A stretch of DNA of 64,000 nucleotides from Lojkania enalia (Eukaryota; Ascomycota; Dothideomycetes; Pleosporales). The position numbers were made by a program, and so were the translations under genes. The first letter of the stretch is position 1, and each line of letters begins with the position of its first letter. Of the stretch, positions 12,210 through 24,914 are shown one piece after another. Under the pieces are notes generated by a model. The model worked only from the letters and a program-made list of their open reading frames with translations. It was not told the origin of the DNA and searched no databases. The stretch spans positions 91,007 to 155,006 of the forward strand of contig ML986675.1 of the NCBI GenBank assembly GCA_010094045.1. The letters run 5' to 3'.

Positions 12210-13743
12210 GAGGATGCGAAGGATGAGAGGCGCTTCTGAATCAGCAGCCCTACAGATAGACGTCGTCTTAAGCTTGGAAACAGTATTGGCGGCTTGCATC
12301 TGGCGCTGTAGCTCGTTCAATCTAGCTTGGATATCGGTATGGAGGCCCGAATGTCTGGAATTCGGACGAATGGTGTTGAGCTACCGCAGAAATTATTACC
12401 AGATGAAGCACTTTCAACTGCGATCCCGCCCTGGATGTTGGGTGCGTGCCCGGACCACAAACCTGGAATCGCCGCCTGGCTGCTAACAAGCCCTGTCCCT
12501 CGGCCCGTACCCCTGAATATGAAAAAATATACCACCCCGAGGGTAATTGGCTACAGCGACACGTCGTGTTGGAGATGGGATCACGTGAAGCAGCTGCGTC
12601 GGGTGGCTGACTGACGACTCCGGATTAGCGAGGCGGCTGGAGAAAGCTTCTCCAGCTGTTTTGCCGATGCGTGGAGGGCGCCACGATGCCTCCACGTTCC
12701 TCCATGACGCCTCCTGCACTCCACGATCCTCTCTCTCGACTTGGTCTACGGATGTCGAGGATTATGCAGCCGGACCAGTTTCTTCTTCTGTTCCAGACTA
12801 GCCGCCGCTAGTCAGCAGTTCCCGCCGTGACACCAAGTCACGCAGCAAAATCGGAGTCGGAACCGGCTCGTCGTGCCGTCTTCCCTACGGCGCACGTGGT
12901 AAACCAGATTTCGGGGGCATGTTGAATGAATCGATTTCGAGATGCACAACAGTCCGGCCATGGCCAAAGGGTGGTCCCAGATCGTACGACTCAGTGCGTG
13001 CCGTTCACCTGGCCAGTCGAAATTGAAACCCAACACCCAAAATTAAAGCCTTCTGCTCAGTCATTTACTTGGTTCTCCTGCTCAGTCGTGGCGTCGCTAA
13101 TGGTGGTGTTGTACTTAGAAAATCCACTGACAATATTCAACCATGCACGCTCGCGCTAGAGCTCCTTTGACCCGGGAGGCCTCGTCGGCAGGATCTCATA
13201 ACTTCTGATCTGGCTGATTTTGACCATCCATTCCGCAGTCGATGTGCAGAGCGCCATGTATGTACATAGATTCTGTACATCGCCAGCCTTGTGTGCAACC
13301 GTCCCTGTGGCGATCGTGGCCAACTCCGGATGTTTGACCACTAGCTTTGGACCTGGGCGCCACAACCACCATTTAGCCGGTTTAACCATATCATCCTCTG
13401 GCGTGGGGCCCCGTCTATTGGATTCTTCCCTGGTCATCTAACCGTGAAGCTTTGGTCTATGTACGTATGCTAAACGGGCAGGGGAGGGATCAGACCTTCT
13501 GGAATGAAATGTGCATCTCTCGTGATGGGCCAGGCGGTCCACGGGTAGGGACACGGGTAAACTCTCAGCTAGGCTAGACTTCGCTACGGGTGCAGAGGCA
13601 CCGCTGTCTGGGTTTATATGAAGCGTGAACCTCCCGTCTCAATTGTAGGCCAGCTTCGTTCAAACAATTGTTTGCGTTGACTGCTTCTTCACCTTTCAAG
13701 AACTGATCCCCTTTTCAGTCAATTCAAGGTTCAAACAGGCGCC
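12210..13743. other. Intergenic region between the two sugar permeases
   Basis: No gene is supported. At about 12670-12735 there is a cluster of short repeated TCCACG/CCTCC words. The last 200 bp is the likely promoter of the second permease. Confidence 0.5.
13613..13619 (+). promoter_or_regulatory. TATA-like box for the second sugar permease
   Basis: TTATATG lies about 130 bp before the ATG at 13744 and is followed by a CT-rich stretch at about 13680-13720, the usual fungal core promoter arrangement. Confidence 0.35.
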
Positions 13744-15417
13744 ATGGCCGACACCTCAGTGACGCCCGGCCACTTCAAGGTCTGTGGCCGTGAGTTCCCC
13801 ACGGTCAAGTGGTGGCGGTTGAAGAACTTGAGGAGTGCATACTTTCTCCTCTTCTTCGTCGTTCTGACCAGTGCTACCAACGGTTATGATGGTTCCATGG
13901 TCAACGGTCTTCTTTCTCTGCCCCAATTCAAGAACTGTAAGCGTATACTCGACCACTACCGTTCGAGTAGCTAATTGGTTTGCAGACATGAACAACCCCT
14001 CCGGATCTATCAAAGGCCTCTTCTCCGGCATTATGTTTCTTGGTTCCTTACTCGCTCTCCCTATCACTCCCTACATTGCTGATGGCCTTGGTCGACGATG
14101 GGGTATTTGCATTGGCTCGATCATCATGATCTTCGCCGTCGTGCTTCAGAGCGCGTCTGTCAACTTCCAGATGTTTATTGCTGCTCGTTTCTTCCTCGGT
14201 TTTGGCGTTGCCATTGCCCACGGTTCGGCTCCTTTGCTGATCACTGAGCTTTGCCATCCCCAGCACCGTGCTATTTTCACCACTATCTACAACACAACCT
14301 GGTACATCGGATCCATCATTGCCGCGTGGCTTACGTACGGCACTAACAACATTGGCAACCAATGGTCCTGGCGTGTTCCCTCTATTGTTCAGGCCCTTCC
14401 TTCGATCCTTCAGATTACCTGCGTCTGGTTCGTGCCCGAATCCCCCCGTTGGTATATCTCGAAGGGCCAACCTGAGAGGGCTTTGAAGGTGCTTGCCCAT
14501 GTGCATGCGGAAGGTGACTCCGAGGATGAAGTTGTCCAGCTCGAGTACGAGGAAATTAAGGAGACCATTGCCATTGAAAAGGAGGCTGAGCAAACTGGCT
14601 GGTTAGAGCTCTTCAAGACCAAGGGCAACCGTCATAGGCTTTTGATCTTGCTCTCCGCCGGTCTCTTCTCCCAATGGTCCGGTAACGGTCTCGTGTCTTA
14701 CTACATCACCGGTGTGCTCGATGGCATTGGCATTACAGACCCCGACACTCAGCTGGTTATTAACGGTTGTTTGAACATCTGGAACATGATTGTCGCCACG
14801 ACTATGTGCTTCTTCGTCGACAAGATCGGACGTCGCCCGCTCTTCCTTGCGTCAACTGCTGGCATGATGATCTGCTTCATTGTTTGGACGATATGCTCCG
14901 AGCGCTACGATGCAACCAAGATCGAGGCAAACGGAAGTGCCGTCGTTGCCATGATTTTCTTGTACTACACCTGCTACAACAGCGCCTGGTCTGGTCTCCT
15001 GGTCGGCTACACTGTCGAGATTCTACCCTTCTCTCTCCGGGCTAAGGGCATGTGCTATATGTTCGCCATGGTCGATCTTGCTCTCTTCTTCAACACCTAT
15101 GTCAATCCGGTCGCCCTTGACCACATTGAGTGGAAGTACTACATTGTCTACGTAAGTCCCGGTCATCGTGTAGCTCGCATCCATTTGCTAATTATGCCCT
15201 ATAGTGCGTCTGGCTCGCTGCCGAACTTACCTTCGTCTACTTCTTCTACATCGAGACTAAGAACACGCCCCTTGAAGAAATCGCCAAACACTTCGATGGC
15301 GACGCCGCTTTGATTGGTGGTGCTGCCGCTACTGAGAAGGGCCGCATCCTTGAGCACGACATTCACGAGAAAGGCACGACGACCGCCACGACTGAGGTCC
15401 ACGAGGACAAGGTTTAA
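13744..15417 (+). CDS. MFS sugar transporter (second, lactose-permease-like)
   Basis: Three exons, 13744-13936, 13986-15151 and 15205-15417, encode 523 residues. Both introns have GT..AG ends; the first splits codon QFKN-Y. Sugar-porter motifs are present: NGYDGSMVNG in helix 1, GLGRRWG in the 2-3 loop, ARFFLGFGVAIAHG in helix 4, PESPRWYISKG before the central loop, DKIGRRPLF after helix 8 and PFSLRAKGM near helix 10. The LPQF...MNNPSG segment after helix 1 is typical of the lactose-permease-like/hexose subgroup in moulds. It imports sugar at the plasma membrane by proton symport; which sugar is not readable. Codons end strongly in C, unlike the first permease, which suggests high expression. 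A 181-codon open frame opposite it is a shadow. Confidence 0.9.
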
Positions 15418-18239
15418 TTACAAATTTATCTTTAGACGTTGGGAGGCGGTGGCGTGGGACGATGGGGCCATGTGATCGATGACCGTTCAGTGTTTGTAAA
15501 GCATCGAATCTGTATATCCATTTAATGATTTCATCCAGCAAGCGGAATGTGAGAATTCTACAAGCAAATCCGTTATCATCTACCTTCCAAGTTGGTATTT
15601 TAGTTGCGGTTAAGCTGCCGTGTAACCACACCCGTTCCTTACCGTTCCCCGAGCCATTGACCAATCACACAACATGTCCACGCAAACTATTCATTTTCGT
15701 TATGGAAGATTTCTACATCTCTATCATCGCACGTTCACGCCGCTGATTACCCCAAATCTTCAATTTTCATTTCCCCAAACAGTGTTGGGGATTTTCCAGC
15801 AGGGGTGCAAATTGCACGGCTCGCTTGCATCTCAACGAGCGGAAAACCCCACTTTGCATCCGAACCGCAGGACTGGGGCACCATCGCTGCGCTGACCTCT
15901 TAGGCTCTCATTCAGGTCGTGCTGTGCTGATTCCGCGTCGCGCATCGCTCTATTCTGCCTTCCTCACTCATCATTATCACATCCCGTTTTCTGCGTCGAG
16001 CATGCAGTCATCTTATCTCACATGCTTATCGCAACAATCCCCTCCCAAGAGCAATGAAGCAACCGGAACATGGAAACTCTGTGCCCATCGCAATGTCGTT
16101 AGATGGTAGTGTTGAGGCATAATCATTGAGTGTTGACCCATGGAGACACCACGGCGCTATTGCACCCGCGGTCCGCGCCGACCTGGGAAACGAGTCGCCA
16201 AGTCCCCTGTCTCACGCTGATGGGTCGTAGCCCTGTATCCAGCATGCAGACATCTATCTGAGGTGCAGCGCACATGCAGGAAGGGTTCTCGGAAAGACAT
16301 TCCACGTGTGTGGGAAGTGGGAACGGCAATATAATATATGACCGCGTCGGGTTAGCGTCTCGCAGGTGGGAAAAGCGTGCCTTGCTGCCGAGAAGTGGAT
16401 ATGAGAGGGGGTGCGTGATATGATGTGGCTTGATGTATGTATATAATTGTGGGCTTAGGCTTCAGGTGAGTTATTAAAGGGCTGGCCTTTTTCATAGGTT
16501 TGGGTATCATGAGGCGAAATATTTGGGTGAAGCGGGGGAGAGGGAAATTCTGGGTGTTTTGGGGGCCAATAATGAACTCTGCGTGAAGGGTAATTGATTG
16601 GCCTATTCTAGCCCTCTTCATTACAAAGCGATGATTCTGGACGACGCGATATGTGAAATCAAAATACAATAGGTTTCATGGAACAGTTTGCGAGAGCACT
16701 CGAGCCAACCCGGATTACTTAGCGAAGAGTCTCTTTAGGGGAGTAATACAACTACCGAAATGCTGCCCAATACCAACATCTTATGTTGCTATCACGGTCA
16801 TGCTCTCTTCGGGCCGATACAAGTCCTAAGGTAGGAGCCGTGGGCTTACCAAGGCTTTATAGGGATCTGCATCTGATCAATGGCATGTGGATTAAACGTG
16901 GTCGATCTTCGTGTTGGTTATATTTGTGCTAAGCTATTTCATTGCTTCTCTCCTGATTCTACCTACTATATCTCTCAATTTGATTCCTTTGGGTTCTCCG
17001 AGTCTGATCTTTGCCTTTCGAGATCGTAAAGATCCACTCTATTGTATAGGAAGAGTCACGGTTCCTACAACGTTCTTCAAGCAGGGGAGGGATTATGCGC
17101 GCAGACGGAGAGCTTAGCGGTGTAGTTTCCTGTAGAAAGAGAAAATTGAGAGAATTTGGTGTAATGGATTGATACTAATGTGTCTAATAGAAATATCGCA
17201 AGGCGTACTAGCTTTTAAGAGCCTCAAAGAGAAAATTTCCTGCCAGGTTTAGCATGTGTCGAGGATACACAAACATTCGTTGCTAGGTTTAATGAATGCG
17301 TGATATGAGCACGAGAGCACGTGACATGTTTTCGTATCATTCAGAGTGATCTCGAATGCACGAGCGGGATAGATTTTGCTGAAGCTCTTCGGGCTCTACG
17401 CCTTATTTATAGGCTCTCGCCCCTGGCTCGTCATCGGATTTTGGGAACATAAAATTCCCGAACGCAGTACGCTTTTGAGCCACACACTTGATGATCGTTA
17501 ATGGTCTATCGTATAATTTGTAAGTCACTGCGCTCGAAGTTTCAAGATTAAGCGATAATTCTTGGGTGTTTGAAGACTATGTTGATCCCAAAAGAGTTAG
17601 CAATGCAACGAGTGCACCAACATGATGCTGCGATAAGATATTCCCGACGCTTAGCAATCTGGGAAGGCTAACGGAATGAGAATCCTTTGTAATATTAATA
17701 TTTAATGGTAGGGGCAGTAATGCGCTTGCATTACCGGGATACTATATCTTGGCATTTCCATTGGCTGTTCTATTAGAAGCGTCGCCTGATTTGATTTCAA
17801 AGTTCTCCATTCAATGGAGCAAATAACCTCAGTGTCTCAAACGGGTCAAATATAACGCAAAGCTTCCACGAGTTAGTAGTATGGTTATTTTTAGGGAATT
17901 TGATTTGGTTCAAGGTCAACAGTTCTCGTTAATAAGACTGATGGATCTGGATTTCGAATTCGATATTTATCTATGCAACTTGCAGACTTTCCTAGAAGAA
18001 TTGAACCTGTTTCTATCGTAAGTGGCGTTGAAGAATTAAGGCTGGGGAACATCTACCCATTGATGTTTCTGGTATGTGATGGAAATCCAATCCAATCGGT
18101 GTCCTCCCTTATCTCCGAATAACCCCGCATCACCTAGGGACTCGCCCATCCCGACGATGTACGCTACTACGTATCTCCATAAACGCTGAACGTCATATCT
18201 TGTCTCACTAGCTTGTATCGCCCTGCTTCAATACCCACG
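15418..18239. other. Long intergenic region before the F-box gene
   Basis: About 2.8 kb with no gene that I can support. Open frames are short, overlap in several frames and carry no motif. 15418-15750 is probably the permease 3' flank; the last few hundred bases before 18240 are the F-box gene promoter. AT content rises from about 16.6 kb. Confidence 0.5.
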
Positions 18240-19841
18240 ATGGAGTTGTTGGACCTTTGCTATGATGTTTTGATCCGCATTCTCGAGGAAATAGATCCGA
18301 AGGACCTCGCGGCATGTGCGAGAGCCTCGTGGGGCTTCAACAAATTCATCAAGGAAAATCAACGCCTCTTCAAAGCCCATTATCTCAAGAACTGGGTGCG
18401 TATATGAAGATCCTAGCAACTCTTGCTTTTGTCTAAATGTATTATAGGATGACCCGCGCCGGCGATCTTCTGACTCCGATCCCAATTGGATAGCAGAAAT
18501 ACAGAAGATTGTCAAGTGCCAGAAGATTCTTGCATCAAATGATATCGATGTCAAGGTGAGACTAAGGATGATATCAAATGCCCCCATGGCCTAATTTCAT
18601 GACTAGCGAAAAAACCTCAAGTTTGTTGGGTCAACTATCGAACACCTTCTCTTTTCTGCATCTGAGCTTAACGGTGAATCTTTGAATAAGAAGGCTTTGA
18701 CTGAGATCTTCAAGAAATCTGAAAATTTGGACGCTATCATGTATCGGTCTTCGCTCTATGCTCGGGCCGGTACTCCCTCTCAACAAGTAGCTAATACTGA
18801 GGAGGAACAGCAACTCAGCGCCAAGATCCACTGTCTTTACGGCGTCCCGTCCGGACCAGTTGGAAGGAGGTCACTATCGACCCACCCATATGCGAGGTCA
18901 CGCGTGTATGATCTTCGAAACTATACTGATGAAACCAGATGGGGGCCTTACCGAGATGATGGCTCCATGAGGGTGGACTGGGAAATGATGGAGTCCATTA
19001 TGATCGTCATTGGATATAATTCTGGAACCTGTTGCCGGCGATTTGCCCCAGCCTTTACCCCTCTCTGGTCTGAACCATTTGAAGGCATCGTTCGGGAACG
19101 GATTGTGGACGACTATCCTCCTATCCTGCCGATGGAGCCCGATATTCCACTTGATCTCAAGGATCCCTATAACATCTCTGGAATATATCTCAGGGTTAGT
19201 AAGCTTATTTTTGTAAATATTATTTATACTAATTTTAGTAGATTGTGTGCTTCTTGGATTACAACGATCTGTACTCGTTCAACTTTAGCTCTCCGCATAT
19301 TCCATCGGATCAGCCTCGCGAACCAATCAATACTGATGAGGCCATACGATACATCATGATGCGCCTTCAAGTCACGAAAGTCGAGCCTGCTGGTCGATTC
19401 AACAACCAAAAACTTCCGGTTGTTCACTTCACCGGTACCTGTCGTTCAGTGGACGCATCATGGGATCCCAACGCCAACTCAAAGATCAAAGGTAATTCGT
19501 TTGATCTCCAAGCGAAGCGCATTTTTAACTTTATCAAGGCATCGTACAACTCACTTGCGAAAATGAAGTTCGATGGTCGACAATTTCTATCTTCTATGGG
19601 TAGGTCTATCGAAGCCTTGATTCGATTACTGTTTCTAATCCATGATAGCGGCGAAGAGAGATGGGCAAGTGAGGGCGTACAAGTCGGCGGTGCGAATTCA
19701 AAGCGGGGCGTGATCGGTACTTGGTTTGACAAAGACCACGACCCACACGGTCCTGCCGGTCCAACGGCATTCTGGAAAGTGTCTGACAAGAGGCTAGATG
19801 TCGAGATGGACGATGAGGACACTGACGATTCAGAATTTTGA
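18240..19841 (+). CDS. F-box domain protein
   Basis: Six exons, 18240-18395, 18448-18555, 18607-19194, 19242-19491, 19539-19599 and 19649-19841, encode 451 residues. The N-terminus (1-45) is an F-box-like helix set, LLDLCYDVLIRILEEIDPKDLAACARASW. The C-terminus carries the block found in many fungal F-box proteins: KGIVQLTCENEVRWSTISIF, then GGEERWASEGVQVGG and GTWFDKDHDPHGPAGPTAFWK. That block is rebuilt only if the two introns at 19492-19538 and 19600-19648 are removed, which is strong support for the model. For intron 19195-19241 the second of two adjacent AGs is used, since the first gives a stop. Such proteins are candidate substrate receptors of SCF ubiquitin ligases; the substrate is unknown. 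Confidence 0.85.
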
Positions 19842-21389
19842 GAGTATTGCTGATCTATTAGAAAGTACGTAGGCTTAGGGGGATTGGCCTAGGCGTTTGG
19901 GTTTATGGCTGAACTTGTGCGTTTTGATCCCACAATCCAGATTCAGGGAGCTAGTTTAAGTAGATCTCCTTCCTTTTTGCTACATATCACAATTTTGAAT
20001 TAGATCATACTGTCGCATTTAGAATGTCCATTTGGTCGACGGAGTACAAATACTGACCTGACGCTCCACGCAATTGTTGTTCGACTAAAAACTATCACTT
20101 GCCAGCCCACCTTTCGCAAAATCCTTGCTCAATCTCTTATTGGAGTTATTCTTCATTAGTGTCATAAATTTCTAGGACTTAATGTTATCTGCTGGGTGGC
20201 GCTTTTGTCATTTCCCAATCACCACCGTAGGAAAAAGTGAGCATGTAAACCAATCATAACCCCAACATCTGTACGACATCTTTGAGTATTGCGTACATCA
20301 ATCCTAATTTTCTGTGAGTAAGTTAGAAACGGAGCCTTAAAAGGAATTTCTTCCTATGTTTTCGGAACTGAGAGCTTCTCTATTTTAGCCATGCTAGCCT
20401 GCCCAATATAGAAGAAGAAAGTGTTCAGTAGCTTCGTGTTGTAGAAGATATTGATCCTGAGAAGGCTACCATTGTTTTTAGTTTTAAAATTCCACCCTTC
20501 CTCATCCCTAGATCCGCATGCTTCTTTTTTCCGCCTTCAAGGATGGAATATGCACCTCGGGTGGCCTTAAAATTTTGGGGCCCGAGACATCGCGCGCATT
20601 CTTCCAGACGAAATCCAAGTACCTTCCTTCATCTGCCTACATGCAGATGGTTTTTATATGGTCCAGCGCAAATTAACCGTGGATAACCCCGCAGTCGGCC
20701 TTTACGGGTTTCTTCTTTTCGCGTTGGGCTTCCTAGACTCGAGCTTTTTGGTAGTGTTAGATGTGGCTTTTGGGGCTGTTGGTACGGCGTACATAACTAC
20801 CTGGGGTGTAAAAAAGGGGTATTAGACGTGGGCATGTTCATGATCGTTCGCGGCTGCTGCGTGGTACTTACTCCATGGGATATCGTCTGTCCATTTGTAA
20901 TTCTCTACTTCATCTTAAGAGTGGGCTCCTGCATAATTATATATATTCTTAGCCGGCATATTCTCCCTGATATTAATGGCGGATTCATGGTCAAAAGGCT
21001 TTTGTAGTTGAGCACTGTTGGGAATTGATGGATTGGTGATCAACGCCCTCAATCATTCCCTAATTAGACCACTAGTCGTTATCAAGAATTCTAACCTAGG
21101 TTTTTTTCTGGCCCTGTAGTCTTACATTCAGAGTGTCAATATAAAGAATTTCGCTGATGACAGGAAGGGAGAAGATAAGCAGTTCACCATGAACAATCGG
21201 CATTTCATTGTTGTAAATAATGGAGAGTTATATGTGGTCTGAAGACTCCCCTAGAGCCGGCCTCCTCCCACAATATTCCTATCCATGATTTGTGGCAACA
21301 TGGAACAAAAGACAAAAGTCTAATATTCTGGCTTCCAGCATGTTGTCACAGTCCAACGCCAAATGTTCATCTCAGCATGCTGAAGACGT
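19842..21389. other. Intergenic region
   Basis: No coding region recognised. The sequence between the F-box stop and the small secreted protein gene is AT-rich, with many stops in all frames. Nothing else is seen. Confidence 0.5.
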
Positions 21390-21731
21390 CTAACCGACGA
21401 GGCCAGCCGCGTTCGCCACAAACCCAAAGTTGTTCAAGCAAGCAAAGTTGGCGGAGCTGAACCCCTTGCTTGGCTGGGCAACAGCGCAATTGTTGCGTTC
21501 GAAAAATGTCAATGTTCCGGCAGGAGAGTCCGTGTTGTCGATGACCATTGCTGAAGACCAGCCGACATCGACGTTCGTATCGCAGCTGCCAGAATTGACC
21601 GTCGTGGTGCCGGCACCGGGGATCGGAGTCTGACAGTCGTTATCCTGGAAGAGTGCCAAGGTGACGAAGGCCTGGGCCACTGGCATGGCAACAAGCGGGA
21701 TGCTTGCGAGGGTGAGGATGTTGAAGCGCAT
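21390..21731 (-). CDS. Small secreted four-cysteine protein
   Basis: An intronless frame of 113 residues. Residues 1-21 form a signal peptide: MRFN, a hydrophobic core LTLASIPLVAMPVAQA, cleavage expected near AQA. The mature part of ~92 residues has four cysteines, in DNDC, SGSCD, RNNCAV and NFACL, enough for two disulfides, and is rich in Asn, Thr and Gly. I do not recognise a named family; it fits the broad class of small secreted fungal proteins, some of which act at hyphal surfaces or in host contact, so the role is open. A TATA-like box about 110 bp upstream and a CT-rich leader make it a credible gene. It stands alone, with 1.5 kb of non-coding DNA on one side and 2.3 kb on the other. 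Confidence 0.7.
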   Translation of the reverse strand: MRFNILTLASIPLVAMPVAQAFVTLALFQDNDCQTPIPGAGTTTVNSGSCDTNVDVGWSSAMVIDNTDSPAGTLTFFERNNCAVAQPSKGFSSANFACLNNFGFVANAAGLVG

Positions 21732-21836
21732 TTTGAAGGTTGCGATGTTTCTAAAGATTTTGTATAGTTGAAGTCAATTTTGGTAAAGAATGTATGATTC
21801 GATTGCTGTCCGATTGAATGAGAGGGGATAGATTGA

Positions 21837-21848
21837 TATTTATATTTT
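21837..21848 (-). promoter_or_regulatory. TATA-like box for the small secreted protein
   Basis: On the minus strand this reads AAAATATAAATA, about 106-117 bp before the ATG at 21731, followed by a pyrimidine-rich leader. Confidence 0.4.
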
Positions 21849-24091
21849 GAGCGCTGCGAATTCTGAGCTTGCGTTGTTCCATTGGTAACCATAGTTGCGT
21901 GGCAATGTGTCGTGAATGCCCGATCTTCTGATGCAAAACTATCCTCCCGAGAAAAAGGAAGCGATATTATGCGGATGGTTCCTTGTTGGATCAGAGTAAT
22001 GTGGACGGAGCCGATCGCTCATGTCCGAAATATTGGTGTAGGATGCGGTCACGGTATTGCGGCCGGAGCGGAACGCTTAGCCGAAGATGCTGATACTCGA
22101 CAGGTAATGTAATAATGAACTGTGTTGCGCTTTCAAAGGAAGCCTAGGAAAATTAGTTTCGTCTCTGTGAGTTATCGAAAACGCCATCAACTCTGGAACA
22201 GCCGTATTTACTCTTCAATTTAATCTCTTGCCACTCCCTGAGGCCACCTCGCTAACAGGCATATTAGACTACAATTAACCGTCAATCATAAGCGATTCCT
22301 AAGAACGAATTGTTCTTGGATGCGCCGGACAATCTCTTGCACGATGATGACCTCTGGCTACGCTTAAGAACTTCGTTTTTTATTGATTCACCTTCTTCAG
22401 GCCCCTGAGGCGCTCTCGGGAAGGAGAATTTTTGTAGGGTTTATGAAGCTATGTCATTATACTAAAGTATATAGCATCAGTATGTCATAGTTGGAGACTG
22501 GTTGCTTGGTAAATTCTGGTTCGGGCCTCGCTCGTAGTTTCGTACAGTAGTGTTCAATTAAGGCCTGCTGAATTATGGCTCTATAGCTAGAACTAAGATG
22601 TGAATATGAAATGAAGCTTATACAGCCTGGATCTGAACAATGGCTTAAATCCGCACTCTTTTAGAGCTTCTCCGGGACTGTCATCGACGCTTGGCTCGAA
22701 GAGCGTATCTAAAACCTGCGTCCTCGCTGCAGGCCGTATGGGATTAGTAAAGAGACCCACGCACTATAGCTCGGGCTTATTTAGGGCACCTGTTGCTTAA
22801 TTGATGCTGGGGCTGGCTCCAACTGACAATATGGTCCATTCTCATAACTTGGAATGGCACCAATAAGGAGAAATATTAGGCAGGAATTTATGTTAGTCGT
22901 CCATCAATATGCTTAGACAAATTTCTCTATAGAACTTTAGTTGGTTACTTGGTGCAAAGATAATACTGGTGTAAAAAAAGGTATTTCGCCCTCCTTCCCA
23001 CCTTAAGTAGTCTGGACTAGACCGTTGTCAAAATGTTAGGCTAAAATTTGGCCACCCTAATACCACTCCTGGTGAAGTCAACTAGGATTTTGAGCCTCTA
23101 CTTCTCCATCTAAAGGCTTGCCGTGTCGTGTTCCTTGTAATTTGCTCGGAATTATTGGTCAATATAGACGAGTTGCAAGTCTAACGGGCCCGTTCAAACA
23201 AAGAGGTTGTTTTCCATCGTGCATTTATGCACTTGATGTAGTCTTCCGCAATCTACTACGGTTATAAGTAGGTCGCTACTCGACATATGCGCTGTCTATA
23301 CTAGAGATAAGTAGATACCTGTCTATTCAACACGGAAGTATGCTAGGGGAAAGCACTAGAGTGGAAATATCCTTAAGTGTGAAGGCGAGTCTAACGAGGA
23401 GAGTGAACTTACGTAATAGAAGTGGGATAGGTATCGTAGCGGATCTTTGATTGAGACAGAAAGTAGCACTCCGCCCTGAAACATACCAGGTTATCCCTTG
23501 GGCAATTCCGTCAGTGCTTAAAGGATGCTGTGCGGCTGTTCCTGATCCTCGTTATAGCGCGAGCTACGTTCGTGAGCCTTAAGTGTGTCAACGGCTCGAT
23601 TTGCTACAACCGTGGAGAAGCTTTCGGGCATAGTACAGTTTGCGAGTACTATGGCGCAATATAACGGACTGAAAATCGTGAAACTGTTTCGGTTATGGCA
23701 GGATCGGACAATCAGGCGGTTATGTTCATACCGAACGGGAGGATCCTTCGTGTTCGGAATGGCGAGACGATCCCGGGAAAATCGCACCAAGGGTGGGAAA
23801 GAGTATTAATTACCTGCATGCATCGGCGCCTGTAGCTACTGGCATATGCTGCAAGCCACGATTCCTTTTGCGGCTTAGCGACATCCCTACACATGCGAGC
23901 ATTGGCATTCAGCTACCTGCAAAGTCTTTGTAACCGCATGAGCTGAAAGGATACTATGAACCTGAAATTTAAATCCCCGATGACTCCTACTGCATCCTTG
24001 CTTGATATTCTAATAATCCACAAGGATAGCTAATGCATCAAGACGATTCAACTTTGACTACTCAAGTTTATCCACTTTTCCGTCAATTATC
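21849..24091. other. Intergenic region
   Basis: No supported gene in about 2.2 kb. A 90-codon minus frame at 23518-23790 has no signal, domain or intron context and is not called. AT-rich with scattered short palindromes such as the one near 22450-22490. Confidence 0.45.
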
Positions 24092-24914
24092 ATGCCGTCA
24101 CCACCGCTCCAAGATCCCCATAGCAATGCGCTGCTCATCCTTTTCCCCGGCTTCAACACTCTTGACGTCAATGGGCCACTAGAAGTGCTTCGCAAGTCCG
24201 GCCGGAGTACAATTATTTCCATAACTATTGCCTCCGAAAGCCCCGTAAATACGGCCACGATCAGCATCGAGGGTGCCCAGTTGGTGGTATGTCTTCTCCA
24301 TGCTCTACATGAAATCTCCTAATATATGTTGGAATGATATGCTCACGTCTTGAAAGGCAAACACCTGCATTGACAAAGACTTGATCAACCGCGTTGCTGA
24401 GTTCGACACTCTCATTGTGCCAGGCGCTGGCCCAGATGAGATTGCCGTTCAACTCCAGAAGGGTCTCGATATTCCCTTCTTTCAAATCATCACAGCTTTT
24501 GCCTCTCTTGAATCGCATTCAGCTCCCATACCGCGCATCTTATTGTCTATCTGTACCGGCGCAGTCTTCGTAGGTAGCCTTGGCCTCTTCAACGATGTGA
24601 AGTTCTGCACGACACATTGGGCCGCATACGCCCAGCTCCAGGCTGCGAATGACAAGACAGCTAATAGTAAGGGTAAGAGCGCAAAGGTTCTGCAAGCTCG
24701 GTTTGTCGATGCCGGCGTCAACGAGTATGGAATCAGAGTTATTAGTTCTGGAGGCATTAGTTGTGGCATGGATGCCAGTTTACACGTAGTGAGACTGCGA
24801 GCAGATCTTTTGCTTGGGAATGGAAAGGGCAATCAGGAGGCGAAGCAGACAGCGGAGTTGTTGGATTATGCCTGGAGAAGGACGGAGGGCGTGGTGATGG
24901 ATGCTAGTTACTAG
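24092..24914 (+). CDS. DJ-1/PfpI family protein (isonitrile hydratase-like)
   Basis: Exons 24092-24286 and 24357-24914 encode 250 residues; the 70-bp intron joins AQLV to ANTCIDKD. The class I glutamine amidotransferase-like fold is evident: ALLILFPGFNTLDVNGPLEVL at the N-terminus, DTLIVPGAG in the second strand, and the nucleophile elbow SICTGAVFVGSLGLF with Cys at residue 131. TTHWAAYAQL and SGGISCGMDASLHVV follow, as in the ThiJ/PfpI subgroup that includes isonitrile hydratases. Members hydrate isonitriles, act on glyoxal-type aldehydes or have unknown substrates; I cannot choose. No signal peptide, so probably cytosolic. It is the last intact gene before the repeat-rich island. Confidence 0.88.

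Noticed and set aside
14048..14593. 181-codon minus-strand frame opposite the second permease
   Set aside because: It lies wholly inside a clear permease exon with strong codon bias, which commonly leaves the opposite strand open. Its translation has no motif or signal.
17255..17490. Possible further LTR (TGTGTCGAGG..GCCACACA) before the F-box gene
   Set aside because: The ends look LTR-like but no 5-bp target duplication is present and there is no second copy.
10409..24914. A biosynthetic or catabolic gene cluster with permeases, F-box and DJ-1 protein
   Set aside because: No backbone synthase, P450, pathway-specific regulator or shared substrate logic; spacing is wide and the genes look unrelated.
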